This document shows positions 46,734 through 59,409 of a stretch of DNA of 64,000 nucleotides, in pieces. The stretch is taken from the NCBI GenBank assembly GCA_964019165.1, contig OZ025271.1, positions 12,565,759 to 12,629,758 of the forward strand. The letters run 5' to 3'. The position numbers and the translations under genes are program-made. The first letter of the stretch is position 1. Each line of letters begins with the position of its first letter. The notes under the pieces were generated by a model that saw nothing but the letters and a program-made list of their open reading frames with translations, did no database searches and had not been told where the DNA came from. This DNA is from Mastigias papua (lineage: Eukaryota; Cnidaria; Scyphozoa; Rhizostomeae; Mastigiidae).

Positions 46734-48548
46734 CAGTGAACTGTGCACAGTTTAAGGTGATTGACATAGGCAATCTGAGGGGGGAGGGGGCAGTCATAGA
46801 ATCTAGTATAGAATGTCCTCTAGTGGGGACACATCTGAGAAAAGATCACAATTATAAAATATTTATGGCAATGCCCTCTACTTTTAGCTCCAGATTAAGC
46901 AGTGGGTCGTTATAAGCAAGGGGTTGTACACTCCTCAACAATTATATAAGCAGGGGTCAGAATTAGCGATGGGCTTTGAAATTTATAAAACTGTGTGCCA
47001 ATCTGTTTCCTTAAAGCCCATGCTAAACGACCCAACATCTCGTCCAACGGTCATCCGACATATATTGAACGAAGATAGTCCACTCTTGAGATAGAATCAT
47101 TTGATTTGATTAGCAATCTCATATATTTTAATTATAAGCCTTTTAACCTACACTGCTAATCTATGATTTAATTTGAATATAGGAGCATGGAACAGCCTTA
47201 GTCACAAAGAGGCACTACATGGGAGCACCACAAGTGAGTACACACTTTTACATATGAATACCTAATGTGTCGCTGAACCTCAGCATTCTAACAACGGTTA
47301 TGATTTTGAGCCTAAGAATACTCTTATATTATAATTCAATATTTGTGATTTTGAGTCGCTATTTTCGTATACACTATTCCTACTAAGAAGTGGTTGAATT
47401 AAGAACTGTGTACATAACATTCACGGAAGAGTTATCGAGTCGCGTCATAGTGCAATTACCTCTCTTATTGTATATATGAATCTCATACATGCTTTGTTTT
47501 CTAAAGAAAACTCAAATGAGCAAACCATCCAAACCTTGATGAAACTTACGCCTTGCATTATTCTTATGTTATTCTTGAAATTCAGTGATATTCAGCCTTG
47601 ATATTCATATAGACTTTATTCTTATACACAAGACGTGTGTATCAATGCAATATAGTTACACCTGTGACAAGATGCAAATTTGTCGAGATTTCAACAATTC
47701 ACAGGGATTATTCAGTGATAAAATTTGCCATGCTAATCAGGGCAGATATTGACATGGGCTACAAGACAATTGAGCTATGAAATCTAACTGTTGCAGGCAG
47801 TAGAGGATCTAAGAGCGTAGTCCCTGGACATGTTTGCAGATCATTCCCCTCAAACTCTCGCAAATGCAAGCAAAGGCCCTTTCTGAAATATTTCCTCTTA
47901 CATTTCACTTACAGCGTCAATGGAATATGGCACTGTATTTTACTTACCGTGGGGTCCGGACTACCCATTGTCCCCCATGGGTACGCCACTGGCTGCAGAA
48001 CATTCAGATCATGCTGCGCTCCACTCAACATTATGACTTTTACGCACCCCTGAATAAAATCATATTTTGACTCCTTTGGCCAAACAATTCAACTGTGACC
48101 AACAATACCTCAGAACATTAGCGCTCTAATGTTGAATCATCCAAAATTTTTGAAACTTTTTAGATTTCATCAATAATTTGTTGTATAATTCAACAATATG
48201 GCCAAACGATCCAACTTTGACCATCCAACAAATGCTGGATGAATTGTCCGGGGCTTTACACATTGAAACTAAAAATCTTCTAAGTCAGTTACTCGACATA
48301 TTCCAGGTTTACCAAAACAAACTTCAGGATTTAATACACAGGGATTCACAATACGATCGAGATCTCAAATACTTCTTCCAATGAACATAAGAGGGGGGCG
48401 TTTATTCGGGGTCCAAGAGTAGACGCAATAGTAGGTACATTCACATTAACAACTCATACTATATTCTTACATGATGATAACACAACCCTAATAATTACCG
48501 CTCTCCCCTTGAGAGAGGTCTGGGGCTGCAATACTGTTAAAAGTATGG
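46734..48548. other. Stretch without a recognised gene
   Basis: Short frames only. Around 47950-47995 the phrase GGGGTCCGGACTACCCATTG, TGGGTACGCCACTGG looks like a degraded dispersed repeat, but no boundaries are visible. Confidence 0.4.
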
Positions 48549-49403
48549 TCGTTTCTAAAAAATCGAACACCCCAAGAACAGGCTGAACACACCCAAGAAC
48601 ACTCCATGAACACGCTATAAAACCCCAAATTTGAGGCTGAACACCTCAAAAATCTCAACAATATCGATTAATTACTCCAAAATGACTTCGATCAATTATT
48701 CACAAATAATTTTGGTGCGGGGAGGGCCATTTAAGTATTATGTTGTTGGTGTTGTGACATCCATGCATCTTTTTGCGCGTCAAAAGTACGAACGGGGGTC
48801 AATACATGTAGAGTGAGTGGAAGTCCATAGGTACCTAGTAGGAAAGTTTCTTACTTTTCGGCTTCAGCACTGAAAAGTTCTAAGCTTCTTCACGGTACTA
48901 GTCGCATGGAGAATGAAAAGTTCCTTGTACACTTGAAATAATGATAAGTCTTAGTAAAGAACATAAGCTTAACTGTTGGAGAACGATAGTGGGGCAAGGG
49001 GGCCGACAGGAGCAAAAGGGCACCGACTACCATAGTGTTAGAGTACTAGTTCTGTATTTTATTTCTTGATTACGTAATGCTGTGATACCATTAGTTTCCG
49101 TTGATTCCGGTTGTGTTTGTGGTCACCCCATAGAGATAGGAATATAAGAACACTAGAGTGCGCACTCCTATTGTTTGACCAGTACGAGGTTGAAGCACCC
49201 ATGCGCCATATTGTTGGAGGTAAGTTTCGGGTGCGGAAGCTGGTTTGACCCTTCATGAGTGATCTCCTGAAAGAGCAGAAATCGCCGCTTTTGGACACTA
49301 GTTGCTGTTTAATGTCTTTTAAACTGTTATATTTGTTGTTTACATTTTAGTTTTAGTCGTAAATAAGTTTTGTATACGCTATGCTGTATTGCTTGCTCAG
49401 AAA

Positions 49404-49545
49404 ATGCGGAATGACTGTGTCGCCGTAAAGTGCATACCAGTGTCGTCGTAGGTATGAACATAGAACAGGTGAAACCGTTTCGTTTCACAGGTTTGTAGAA
49501 ATGCTTACAGTGAAATGGCAACATGTATACCAAGTACTATATATT
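49404..49545 (+). pseudogene. THAP zinc-finger remnant of the P-like element
   Basis: ATG at 49404 opens KMRNDCVAVKC, giving the first two zinc cysteines spaced C-x4-C. A frameshift near 49449 then leads into RYEHRTGETVSFHRFVEMLTVKWQHVYQ-type sequence (quoted in part: TVSFHRF, TVKW), which carries the FHRF and W signature of THAP domains. The distal C-x2-H ligands are not found. The region is too damaged to encode a working DNA-binding domain. Confidence 0.65.
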
Positions 49546-49784
49546 ACGGAAATTGTTATACAACAAACTTGGAACAAGGCAGCGGAACATGACCATTAGC
49601 AGAGTTGAGAGACATCACTAACATACTGTTATGAAACATAATGCATTAAATGTTAAAAAGTCTAGATATATATTTCTATCAAATAGTTCTTTCTAGGGCA
49701 TATACATAATACGATTCCTAGCAATTCTCTTTCCTTTCTTGTTTCTCCTGCCAGGAATTGTTATTGCTAGTAGATCTTCTCCAC

Positions 49785-50189
49785 CTTTTGTGCTCTTCTA
49801 TGCAGTTCAGGCTAGGCTTTCTCAGTGATGCACTTGATGAAGCTAAGAAACTAGTTTTGGGCAAATTGAGTTGTGATATGTCAATTCTTATTGATGGAAA
49901 GGCCATTAGATAACAGATACAGTGGAGTAGGGAAGAGCAGAAATACACAGGCTTTGTTGACTATGGAGGGAATGTAATTGTTGAAAACAGTGAGGTGTTG
50001 GCCTCTAAAATACTTTTCTTTATGGTAGTTGGAATAGGCCAAACTTCATGGAAGTCCATTATGGAATATTTCCTTATCCAGAAAGTAACTGGAAAAGTTC
50101 TTGCTCAATTGGTGAGAACAGCTTCATGGCAATTCTGGCCAATTCAGGCTTTTGAACATGTAGTATTGTTTGGGATGACACTTTTGTAA
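49785..50189 (+). pseudogene. P-element-type transposase fragment (RNase H-like)
   Basis: One frame, broken by a single TAA near 49910, reads LSDALDEAKKLVLGKLS, SILIDGKAIR (likely first catalytic Asp), QKYTGFVDYGG, SEVLASKILFFMVVG and WKSIMEYFLIQKVTGKVLAQL. The order D-x-x-A-I, GYVD.G, LA.E.L.FMVVG..W..P..YFL matches P-element and THAP9 transposases. Only this central part survives; the GTP-binding insertion and C-terminal catalytic residue are not recognisable. Confidence 0.75.
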
Positions 50190-52203
50190 ATTAGGAAGTA
50201 GGAACATGTCAAGGTTGCAAGTCTGGAGTGACATGAAAGTATTGTAACTGTATCTGCTCATCCTGCTTGTGACTATGTGGTTCATGTGATCTTTATTATA
50301 AGCCATATGCTGATGCATCTATATTATACTCTGCAAGTAGAACAAACACTATATGACATGTCAGTCATGATAGGTAAAATTAAATATATCCCACATAGAG
50401 AAATAGGAAGAAGTTTCAATATCCCTTTGCTCCTATCATTTTATACAGCACTCCTACAGATCATTGATCTATCAACACAAATATGTGTGTAAAAATGCTT
50501 GTATAATAAATACCATTAGCAATCTGTTACAGGGCATTCACTTGCTGCACATAGAAAACATTAACACAAAAAACACACAAAGGTTAACACATAGAAGAAA
50601 CAAAAATGGATTAGTATTTGCAAGATTTGGCATTTTCCAAGTTGTGAAGACATGTGAGCAATTGTTTAAGCAATTAGTATTAGGCAAACAAGCTCATATT
50701 ACATCAGAACAGGGAATCTCCTTTGAAATAAGTCTGCAAAAAGGAATGTATATAACGATGCTTATTTAATATAGATCGTTGAAAATGTGCGAAATATGTT
50801 GCTAGATGGCTCAAAAGTAGTCAAAATAGTGTGAACACCTAGAAATACAACTTCAATCACGACAAACTTAATACTGTATTGAACAAAATACTAGAGCCAT
50901 TAAGGCTGTATTTAGATGTTCTTATGTTCATCCAAAAAATAACATCAATATGTTATTATCAATGGGCTTCATTTACGCGAGTTACACGTTATATTGCTCT
51001 CCCGAATTTGAATATACACGGTGTTTACATTAAAATCATATACGAACTTACCATTTGCGAAGATATGAAGTATTTTTTCACTATTCTGTGCTTCAGCAGC
51101 AAAGAAAGTTATACTTCATTCATTGTTTTATATCATCAGATCCATTCATCGCCAAATCTTGGGTGAAAAGCAGGACGATTGACTTCAGCGCATAACATTC
51201 GCCTTGCGTTGCTACCGCCCACCTTCTCAAAACTTACCTCCAACAAGATGGCGCTGGGGGTGCTTCACTCGCGCAGGCCTCGTTATCACTCTAGTGTTCT
51301 TATATTCCTATCTCTATGGGTCACCCGCACTTCATGCTGTAGCATCGCCACAGATTCTGTCATCATCTCTTTGTTGAAGTATGTAATGTGTCAGTGGTCA
51401 GTGTAATATGGGCGTGTTGTTAATGTGATATCAGTACCTGTTCTTGTTTGTAAATCAGTTGAGCTCAAGTAGCCGAGAATTGAAGCGGTGTAAGTGAATT
51501 TCTAGTTGCCATTCACCGTGAATTTTAGTTGTGTTTTAGTCGAGGTGAGAAGTTGTCGTACTTGCGTTGCCGTTATTGTTATTATTGCCGTTTTCCGCCT
51601 ACCTTTGACGAACCTGGATGCTGTCGAACTTTGACAAACTTGCTGAACTCGAACTATTATTTGTACTGTTTGCTATTTTCGGATTTCTTTCCTTCATTGG
51701 TTTTATTAATTGGCTTTTGCTTTACTGCCCTGTTTATTTGGTTATACCTGTAAAACTTAATCGTTTTAAAAATAGGCCAGCAAACCTATCCCAGAAATGG
51801 AGGGCACCCGATGCACTTTTTTGGGAATTTCAGGGGCTATGCATCTCACAATCATATAAATAATTGTCTTTTCCAATCAAATAGTACTTCTTTGTAGCTT
51901 ATATGATCTCCTTTGTATCAAATTAACGTATGGAAAACAAATCATTGCGTTGACCCCCGTTCGTACTTTTGGCGCGCAAAAAGATGCATGGATGTCACAA
52001 CACCAACAACATAATACTTAAATGGCCCTCCCCGCACCAAAATTAATTGTGAATAATTGATCAAAGTCATTTTGGAGTAATTAATCGATATTGTTGAGAT
52101 TTTTGAGGTGTTCAGCCTCAAATTTGGGGTTTTATAGCGTGTTCATGGAGTGTTCTTGGGTGTGTTCAGCCTGTTCTTGGGGTGTTCGCATTTTTAGAAA
52201 CGA

Positions 52204-53359
52204 CGATTTGATTTTGCCCACCACTACTGGGGAAAGCATTGAATATACTGGGGACTGTTCCTCATTTTGCAAAACACTGCCCTGTGTGGAAGGAGGTGCA
52301 TGATTTTCATTAATAATTCAGCAGTGTTCATCATTTATTGTATTTCTGATACGTTTATCTCCTCAATAATAGCAAAGAACCTTGATAAGGGTGAACATGT
52401 GAAAATTCTTCCATTGATAAATCTAAAACGTATTATTCTACGTCATAGCCTATGCAAACAATTTTATTGTGCCATATTGTGGATTAGAGCCATGCCTCTG
52501 AGAATTCCGAGTTGTACACCTGAGGCAAGCAAGTGGCTGGCTACATGCAATTATGGTATGTGCTTCAAATACTCTGTGCTTCCCTCTCAAAATATAGAAC
52601 TTGAACTAGGCAGAACGCTAGAGTTGTAAAGATTAGGATGTAGCTGCGCAGGAGAAATGATAGTGGACTGTGGGAGGCTCTAGGGGAGGAATGTAGCCAA
52701 CCCAGCTTTAATACCAAATGTACTTTAGTACCCTTATTGGCACCCAGGGGCTCAGATACAAGGGGCTTCTTAGGGCTCCAAACCCCTGTCCTGTTTAAAA
52801 AGCGTAAAAGTACCCATTGTCTTCGAAAAGCTTGGAACTATTTATTACATTTTTTTGTCAAATAGATTTGATTGTAATCTCACTTAGACTTTGAGAGTGG
52901 CAAAATCATAAAAGTTTTTCTGCTTCTGAAGTCGGGCCCATAGCCAAAGGGGAATAGGGTAGTGACCTTTCGAGAATTCTGAAGTTTGACTCAGTGCCCC
53001 TACATAAGTGGTGCATTCTAACGTATTTTGCATCATCCTCGTATTCAGTAGATTAGCCTCACTTGCAGGTAGATAACGACCATTACTCACTCATTGTTGA
53101 TATTCCTGCTTTGGGAAAGTTGATTTTCTCTTGGACAAATTTCTTGTGTGTCTTTCTATGTGGACTTGAACCCTCCCCTCGACAATTCCTAGCTGTGCAC
53201 CTGAAAACCCTCTATATTCCTTCAATTTTGAGCCCTCTTCACTAGGCGCAAAAATTGCTGTATTCAACATAGGTTAGTTCTAACACATTTCTGTTCACAT
53301 GGCAACTTTCTGAAAACTGATGTGAGCACCAATCAACGGCGAACCTGATTTAGTCCTCT
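52204..53359. other. Stretch without a recognised gene
   Basis: Short open frames (for example 52267-52629) show no domain. No structural RNA or clear repeat boundaries are seen. Confidence 0.4.
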
Positions 53360-53760
53360 TTCATCATCATCATCAGTAGCATATCCTATTCGGGACGTGG
53401 CTGAAAAAACGGCTGCCCTATGTGCTGCCCTGCATTGTGCATATTACCCTGCTGTTGCAATTGACATTCCCAAATGTTTCGAGATACAGTCCTCCCATTT
53501 CCTTAGCTGTCTGCCTCTGCTTCTCTTTCCAAGCATTCGTCCTTCCAGAATCTTTCTCCCCATGCTTTCATGTTGTTTCAAATGCCCGAAGTACTGTAGC
53601 TTTCTTCTAGTGATTCCTTGTACTAGATTGCCCGTATTAGTAGGCAGGTTAAGCTCCTCCCTGATTGAAAGATTAGTCCTCCTACCCCGCCAGCTTACAC
53701 GAAGCATACGATGATAACGTTTAGTTTTCTTTACGCGTGCACAATTCACGATCTTTCACG
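53360..53760 (-). mobile_element. RTE-type LINE 3' end
   Basis: On the minus strand the sequence encodes the C-terminal tail of an RTE reverse transcriptase: MLRVSWRGRRTNLSI, RRKLQYFGHLKQHES, GKRSRGRQLRKWEDCI. It ends at a (TGA)n run near 53370-53360, the kind of short simple-repeat tail used by RTE elements. The rest of the element is absent, so it is a 5'-truncated insertion. It is not close enough to the other two RTE remnants here to be the same copy family by eye. Confidence 0.8.
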
Positions 53761-54344
53761 ATATTGCACAATTGTTGGCTGCTACTCAGAAAGCCGCTGT
53801 CTTTCTTTAAGCCTCTATTGCATTCTGCCGTAAGTAAAGACTAGTTTTAGTTATGTTCATGTGATACAATTTAACCATAGTTAGATTTAGCCCAAGTTGA
53901 ACCTAGGTTAGTTTGCTCAGTGTGAATATGGCTTTATACTATAATGAGGCCATACTTCTGGAATCAACAAACCATTTAAAAAAGTGCAGCAGTAATATAC
54001 CGAGTGCAATAAGACTATTAGGGGTATCGTACCTTACACACGCCACTGTAAATATTCCCATGTATCGCTGCTTCTGATTCTCTGGAATCAAGTATTCTAT
54101 TTTCTATCGTTTTAACCAAAAGCACTCCTAAAGCACATCTTAGCTTTTTTGGGTTAGGGGAGGAGACGAATCTTCCAGCTGAAGGGGAATACCCTGGTTA
54201 TTCCCCTTTCAACATTCTGCATGAATTAAAAGCATAATGAAGCCAAATATAAATATATGTACCTCAAATATAGGGTGCCGATGTGAGCTAGGCCGTAAAC
54301 AACTGGTGTTTTAAAACAACTATTAAAAATTGGCTACGTGTGGT

Positions 54345-55190
54345 CAACGATCCGATTAATAGTATCCATAAAACAATATACGTTGAAAATATAAATCAAG
54401 GACTAAATTGGACAAAGAACTTAAAAGAAATTTTTATGAGGCATGGTTTAGGAGACATATGGATATCAACCAATTCTAACTCAAACGAACAACCACCTCA
54501 TAAACAAGTCGTAAGTTACATATCGCAACGTATTATTGACGTGAGTGTACAAGATACTCTTTCTACTTTAAGAAACCAATCGAAAATGCGCACTTACTGC
54601 TTATTTAAGAAAGATTTTGAAGGGAAACAATACGTAACAGAAATAAAAAACCCAGCCATACGAAAGACCATAAGCAAATTTAGACTATCTGACCATAAAC
54701 TAGAGATAGAAACTCAGAGATATCATAGGCCAAAAAGGGGCCAGATGAAAGGATTTGTATAACGTGTGGGGAGGTGGAAGATGAAATACATTGTCTCATG
54801 AGCTGTAAACTAACCATAGATAAAAGAGAAAAACTATTTTCAAAAATATCGGAATATAACAAAACTTTTAATCGCTTAAACGATAAAGCAAAATTTATCT
54901 ACTTATTGGGAAGTACTCAAATTTGTGATGAAAATGTTTATCAGTTTATAAATCAATGCTTGAAAAATAGCTACTCGATAAAAAAAATGAAAAACAGAAC
55001 TTTTTATGATCTAATACAAATCGCGAAATCGGAACGGGTTGCACAGATATCGACTTTAAGATTTAGATTTATAATTAGATGTATAATATAGTAACTGTTT
55101 GTGTTGTCTTCTTTATGTTCTGTTTATAATGTCTGTCATTAGCTGCTTGACATATACAATAAACCATTGTAATAAGGCTTTTGATAGAAA
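54345..55190 (+). mobile_element. LINE 3' end with CCHC-type zinc knuckle
   Basis: Two overlapping frames (54340-54762 and 54774-55091) encode the C-terminal region of a LINE polyprotein: SKMRTYCLFKKDFEGKQYV, RKTISKFRLSDHKLEIE and, after a frameshift near 54735, ICITCGEVEDEIHCLMSC, a C-x2-C...H-x4-C knuckle. Such tails follow the reverse transcriptase in several LINE clades; I cannot assign the clade. A 3' untranslated region of about 100 bp containing AATAAACCATTGTAATAAGG follows. The 5' side is truncated. Confidence 0.75.
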
Positions 55191-57458
55191 ATGAAATTGA
55201 AAAAAATTGAAATAAGCGCCAGTACGCTAATCTTTAAACTTCTGAGCCCATTTGTATGTCATAAACAGAGATTTCCTACAGCTTTCCACGCACTGTGTTT
55301 GCAACCCCAAAGCTACAATATTCTTCATACTTCAAGAGCTTCTTTCTCTAAGCTTTATAATCAAAAGACCAACACAGTATAAGACATTGGCTCTGGATAG
55401 CAAGGACATTGCATTCAGCTGTAACAAGTAAATTTTTCGTCCGATACTTTAACAGTTATGGTCTACATTGGCTTCATCCTTTACGTCACTTTGAACAACG
55501 TCATTTTTTAAGCATGAATCGAATTATAGCTATCAGGCGTATGTTAGTGAATTTAAGAACAGAAATTATCATGCTTCATTCTATGATTTTTGTTTGACCT
55601 TCAAGTCTAGTTCAATAACTTGAACTTCTATATCCTCTAGAGGTGCAGGACAACCTATCTTGGGGGATTAAAATCTATAAACCAATATAAAGTAAAGGCA
55701 ATGAAGCTCTACTTTGAAAAATCAGACAAAGGGTTCAGAGGCAGGCCTCGTGAAACTATGGTTACGACATTGAATAAAGACATTACAAGAGCGAGATCAA
55801 TGGAAGGGTCATTTCCAATACCAATTATTAGGAACAAGGGAGACCTTGAGCAAATAAGATCGAAAGCACAATGCCGTGCAGCATGGAGAAATATTCCAAA
55901 CATAGTATTAGGCTAATAAACGAGCATATTGTACCTTATGGTTCTCAAGGCTGTTTTTGATATTATTTTGAAAATATTTCCTATATCCTCCAGAACTTCC
56001 ACAGCAATTTTAAAACTTTCTAGGACTTTTTCGCACACACTCAGTAGTGTACAAAGGCCATTACCAGGAAAGCATCCCTTGACTGTTCCAGGCTTTCCAG
56101 GTTTTCGCAGACCTAAACCATAACTCACTGACTTTTCTACATTTTTCTTAACTTCAAACCATATTCCCTGACTTTTCCAGATTGTCAAAGCTTTTCAAAC
56201 TCCTGATAACCATGCACGAAAACACTGAGCTCAATGGTTATACATTTGGAAAAGGAATACTCTACAGCCAGTATACAAGAACTTCAGTGTTTCACAATGT
56301 CACACATATGTGACGTTACCCCCTTCTGCCCACCCACTCCCCACCAATCGATCTTAGACTGGCTCTACGACAGTGCACATTTAAATTAGAAGCAAACAAT
56401 ACGCTACCGGCCTTTTATACCTGTCAATAATTTTATTTTCTGTATTACTTTGCGCATTTTGAAATACATGGTCTTAAATGAAGTTCTCAACTGCAACAGG
56501 AAGATTTCACCATTGTGTGAGACGCAAAATATGGCGGCCTAACAAAGCCTAATGACAATTTTAGCATCTTGACATGTTAGGCACTAGCGTAGTATGCACT
56601 CAACACCATAATAAAATGCAGGCCTTTTACTAGACAACTTACCTGATAAGGAAATATCTTGGAAGTATATAGTCTCCTGATAAAACGCTCACATTCAGTC
56701 AATAAAGTAACTGTCAGCGAGCGATGTCTAGCAAAGGCAAAACAAGGAAGCCAAAATGAGACTAAGTACTTCATGTGTATATGTACCCAATTCGACATAC
56801 ATTGTCTTGCCAGGCAGATGCTTGCAATGTGAGATATGAGGGGTGATATTAAAGACCTAATTCCAATGAAATAAAAAGTGAAATGGAGATTAGTTGAATT
56901 ATATTGATTAATAGTCCTAAACTAGATTCATGAGATTACTAGATGGTCCATAGATAAAATAGCTTGAACTCCTACCCCCCCCCCCCAACTAAACTACATT
57001 TAGAGGTATTTACATATACTCATGGAGTTAGTAGATAATGGACTCTTGTAGATTGGTATAGCAAAAAGTCTACTTCATACACCAGTTGTCAGGCTCCATT
57101 TTCATTGTAATTAAGATATGATTTTCTGTAATCTATACTTCATTATAGTAGTTCTATGATAAATTATTGAAAGAGGAAGCTTATCAAGGTAAAATTTTCT
57201 ATTATTCTGAAAGTTTCTTTCATTGTATCAAGTTGTCTGTAAAAGTTCTCATCAGCACAGTTTACATTGCTTCACATATGGCTTCATTGTCAATTTTTGT
57301 GAGAAATAGATTTCAATTTAATAACAACTTGTTCATGGCGTAATCAGGTCTGCACATTGCATATAGATTTATTGTCTGTTAGTTGACTTTAAGAATATAT
57401 TAATTAGTGTCGTTTCCTGTTTGGTAGCAAGAAATAATGACTTGGATGCTAATACTGC
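55191..57458. other. Stretch without a recognised gene
   Basis: It includes a repeat with CCAGGCTTTCCAGGTTTTCGCAGACC and CCCTGACTTTTCCAG phrases at about 55950-56190 (related phrases at 24.2-24.6 kb) and a C-run near 56977-56988. The 71-codon frame at 55701-55916 has no known motif. Confidence 0.4.
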
Positions 57459-57670
57459 AATCTTGTGTTTCACTATAGCACGAAAAAGCGGGAACATTGC
57501 TTTAGCATACTGAAAGCTTTTTTTCGTCCGACACTCGTCAGAGTATGAAACGTCGGATAGCGACCGAAAGGTGAAACGAAATATATAGCCAGATGCGGGT
57601 ACACGTGATATGATGAATAATGCGTCTATTTGGCTCTATGATTGGCCAATTAGCACCTATTCACCATTGT

Positions 57671-58318
57671 TTACTTGAAGAGTCCAAGTGAAAAAACGAA
57701 CTCTTTTTGTTTACACAAGACTGGGTTTTGAGTCTTGATGTAAACCGATTCCAAAACACCTAAATGAAAGGACGATCTTGCTTGCCCAATGATCCGAAAA
57801 TTATCCTCTGTATATGTTTTGGCGCATCCTGGATTTGTAATAAGATGTTGTCCTATGGCCGAATCACTTTTCATTTTAGAAATAGAGTTTTTACACATAC
57901 GAGGTGGCTGTTCTCTTGTTGTTGTGTTTTTCGTCCTGATGCTCGTGGGGACATGTTGTTTTATTCTGTCTGCTAGTCTCTGCGTGGTGCGCCCTACGTA
58001 CCGAGCTTCACATCGGCACGAAAATTCGTAAACTACACAACTTTTTTGATTGGTAGGAACGCTATCTTTTTTAGCAGATGGTAGCATGACCCTAGTATTA
58101 TAAACCACACGGGGCTTCACAGCATAGAAGCAAGATGTAATGGCTTTGTTAATTTGGTTTTCAAATTTTGAAGAAACATTTCCAATCCAGGGCAATTTTA
58201 GGTAGACCGGGCACTTTTCAGGACCAAACTGTTTTTCTGATGAAATGTTGGCTAGTTTTTCCTTAATGCAAGAAACAAGGACATCTTCTGGATATCCATT
58301 GCCTCTACACATCCCTCT
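57671..58318 (-). CDS. Penelope-like element GIY-YIG endonuclease domain, minus copy
   Basis: The open frame runs further upstream to 58396, but residues before position 58318 are antisense to the neighbouring LINE fragment and are not part of the protein. The authentic part begins MCRGNGYPEDVLVSCIKEKL. It continues with CPVYLKLPWIGNVSSKFENQ and the Cys-rich SCVVYEFSCRCEARYVGRTT with RLADRIKQHV, the GIY-YIG core (Y-x-F...YVGRT...R...H), and ends SLGLFK. In Penelope-like elements this domain nicks the target for reverse transcription. The frame is intact, but with no reverse transcriptase attached it is a 3' fragment. Confidence 0.85.
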   Translation of the reverse strand, partial: RGMCRGNGYPEDVLVSCIKEKLANISSEKQFGPEKCPVYLKLPWIGNVSSKFENQINKAITSCFYAVKPRVVYNTRVMLPSAKKDSVPTNQKSCVVYEFSCRCEARYVGRTTQRLADRIKQHVPTSIRTKNTTTREQPPRMCKNSISKMKSDSAIGQHLITNPGCAKTYTEDNFRIIGQARSSFHLGVLESVYIKTQNPVLCKQKEFVFSLGLFK

Positions 58319-58650
58319 TTTCAAAACCAGTAATGGGCAAAAATCATTCTCATATCGTGGTGTAAATGTGTGGAACAGTCTTGAACCTGAGGTCAAGCAG
58401 GCGCCCTCTTTATTTGCTTTTAAACTTCGGCTGTAAAGCTTGTAGGATAATTATGTTTTGATTTTAACTTTAACTTAGCGTTGTCATTAACTTTTTTATT
58501 TTCGTTTGTAGATTATATTAGCTGTAAATTGTAGACTTTAATATTTTTCTTTTATTTATTTATTTATTTGTTTCACGGCCCCCTGAAAAACGGCCTTTGC
58601 CGACGGGGTTACCGTGAATAAAGAATGAAAAATGAAATGAAATGAAATGA
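58308..58650 (+). mobile_element. LINE 3' end forming the spacer of the palindrome
   Basis: The plus strand reads KTSNGQKSFSYRGVNVWNSL, then EPEVKQAPSLFAFKLRL and stop, the terminal segment typical of CR1-like reverse transcriptases. About 200 bp of untranslated sequence follows and ends in a (TGAAA)n tail at 58626-58652. It occupies exactly the interval between the two Penelope arms. Confidence 0.75.
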
Positions 58651-59280
58651 AATGGATATCCAGAAGATGTCCTTGTTTCTTGCATTAAGGAAAAACTAGC
58701 CAACATTTCATCAGAAAAACAGTTTGGTCCTGAAAAGTGCCCGGTCTACCTAAAATTGCCCTGGATTGGAAATGTTTCTTCAAAATTTGAAAACCAAATT
58801 AACAAAGCCATTACATCTTGCTTCTATGCTGTGAAGTCCCGTGTGGTTTATAATACTAGGGTCATGCTACCATCTGCTAAAAAAGATAGCGTTCCTACCA
58901 ATCAAAAAAGTTGTGTAGTTTACGAATTTTCGTGCCGATGTGAAGCTCGGTACGTAGGGCGCACCACGCAGAGACTAGCAGACAGAATAAAACAACATGT
59001 CCCCACGAGCATCAGGACGAAAAACACAACAACAAGAGAACAGCCACCTCGTATGTGTAAAAACTCTATTTCTAAAATGAAAAGTGATTCGGCCATAGGA
59101 CAACATCTTATTACAAATCCAGAATGCGCCAAAACATATACAGAGGATAATTTTCGGATCATTGGGCAAGCAAGATCGTCCTTTCATTTAGGTGTTTTGG
59201 AATCGGTTTACATCAAGACTCAAAACCCAGTCTTGTGTAAACAAAAAGAGTTCGTTTTTTCACTTGGACTCTTCAAGTAA
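58651..59280 (+). CDS. Penelope-like element GIY-YIG endonuclease domain, plus copy
   Basis: The frame is open from 58651 (GYPEDVLVSCIKEKLANIS) to the stop at 59280. It matches the minus copy almost residue for residue; differences noted are K-P-R versus K-S-R near the YNTRVML block and NPG versus NPE near the end. All GIY-YIG motif positions are kept. No start codon of its own is evident at the junction with the (TGAAA)n tail, so it is a fragment. Confidence 0.85.
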   Translation, partial: NGYPEDVLVSCIKEKLANISSEKQFGPEKCPVYLKLPWIGNVSSKFENQINKAITSCFYAVKSRVVYNTRVMLPSAKKDSVPTNQKSCVVYEFSCRCEARYVGRTTQRLADRIKQHVPTSIRTKNTTTREQPPRMCKNSISKMKSDSAIGQHLITNPECAKTYTEDNFRIIGQARSSFHLGVLESVYIKTQNPVLCKQKEFVFSLGLFK

Positions 59281-59409
59281 ACAATGGTGAATAGGTGCTA
59301 ATTGGCCAATCATAGAGCCAAATAGACGCATTATTCATCATATCACGTGTACCCGCATCTGGCTATATATTTCGTTTCACCTTTCGGTCGCTATCCGACG
59401 TTTCACACT

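Larger units (their letters stand above)
48549..52203 (+). mobile_element. P-element/THAP9-like DNA transposon, degenerate, with nested inverted ends
   Basis: The outer inverted ends are 48549-48802 and 51950-52203, each 254 bp, with only scattered differences. A second, inner inverted pair lies at 49121-49227 and 51230-51326 (CATAGAGATAGGAATATAAG, then AACACTAGAG). Between the inner pair are a THAP remnant and a transposase remnant on the plus strand. P-type transposons encode a THAP zinc finger followed by an RNase H-like transposase and often have subterminal inverted repeats. No 8-bp target duplication could be found next to the outer ends. An alternative is that the inner pair marks the P-like element and the outer pair a second element that carried it. 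Confidence 0.7.

Noticed and set aside
57764..58031. Plus-strand frames opposite the Penelope endonuclease.
   Set aside because: They are antisense shadows of the GIY-YIG coding sequence; the mirror copies at 58920-59187 show the same shadows.
58318..58396. N-terminal extension of the Penelope minus-copy protein.
   Set aside because: This part is antisense to a recognisable LINE C-terminus and is absent from the plus copy.
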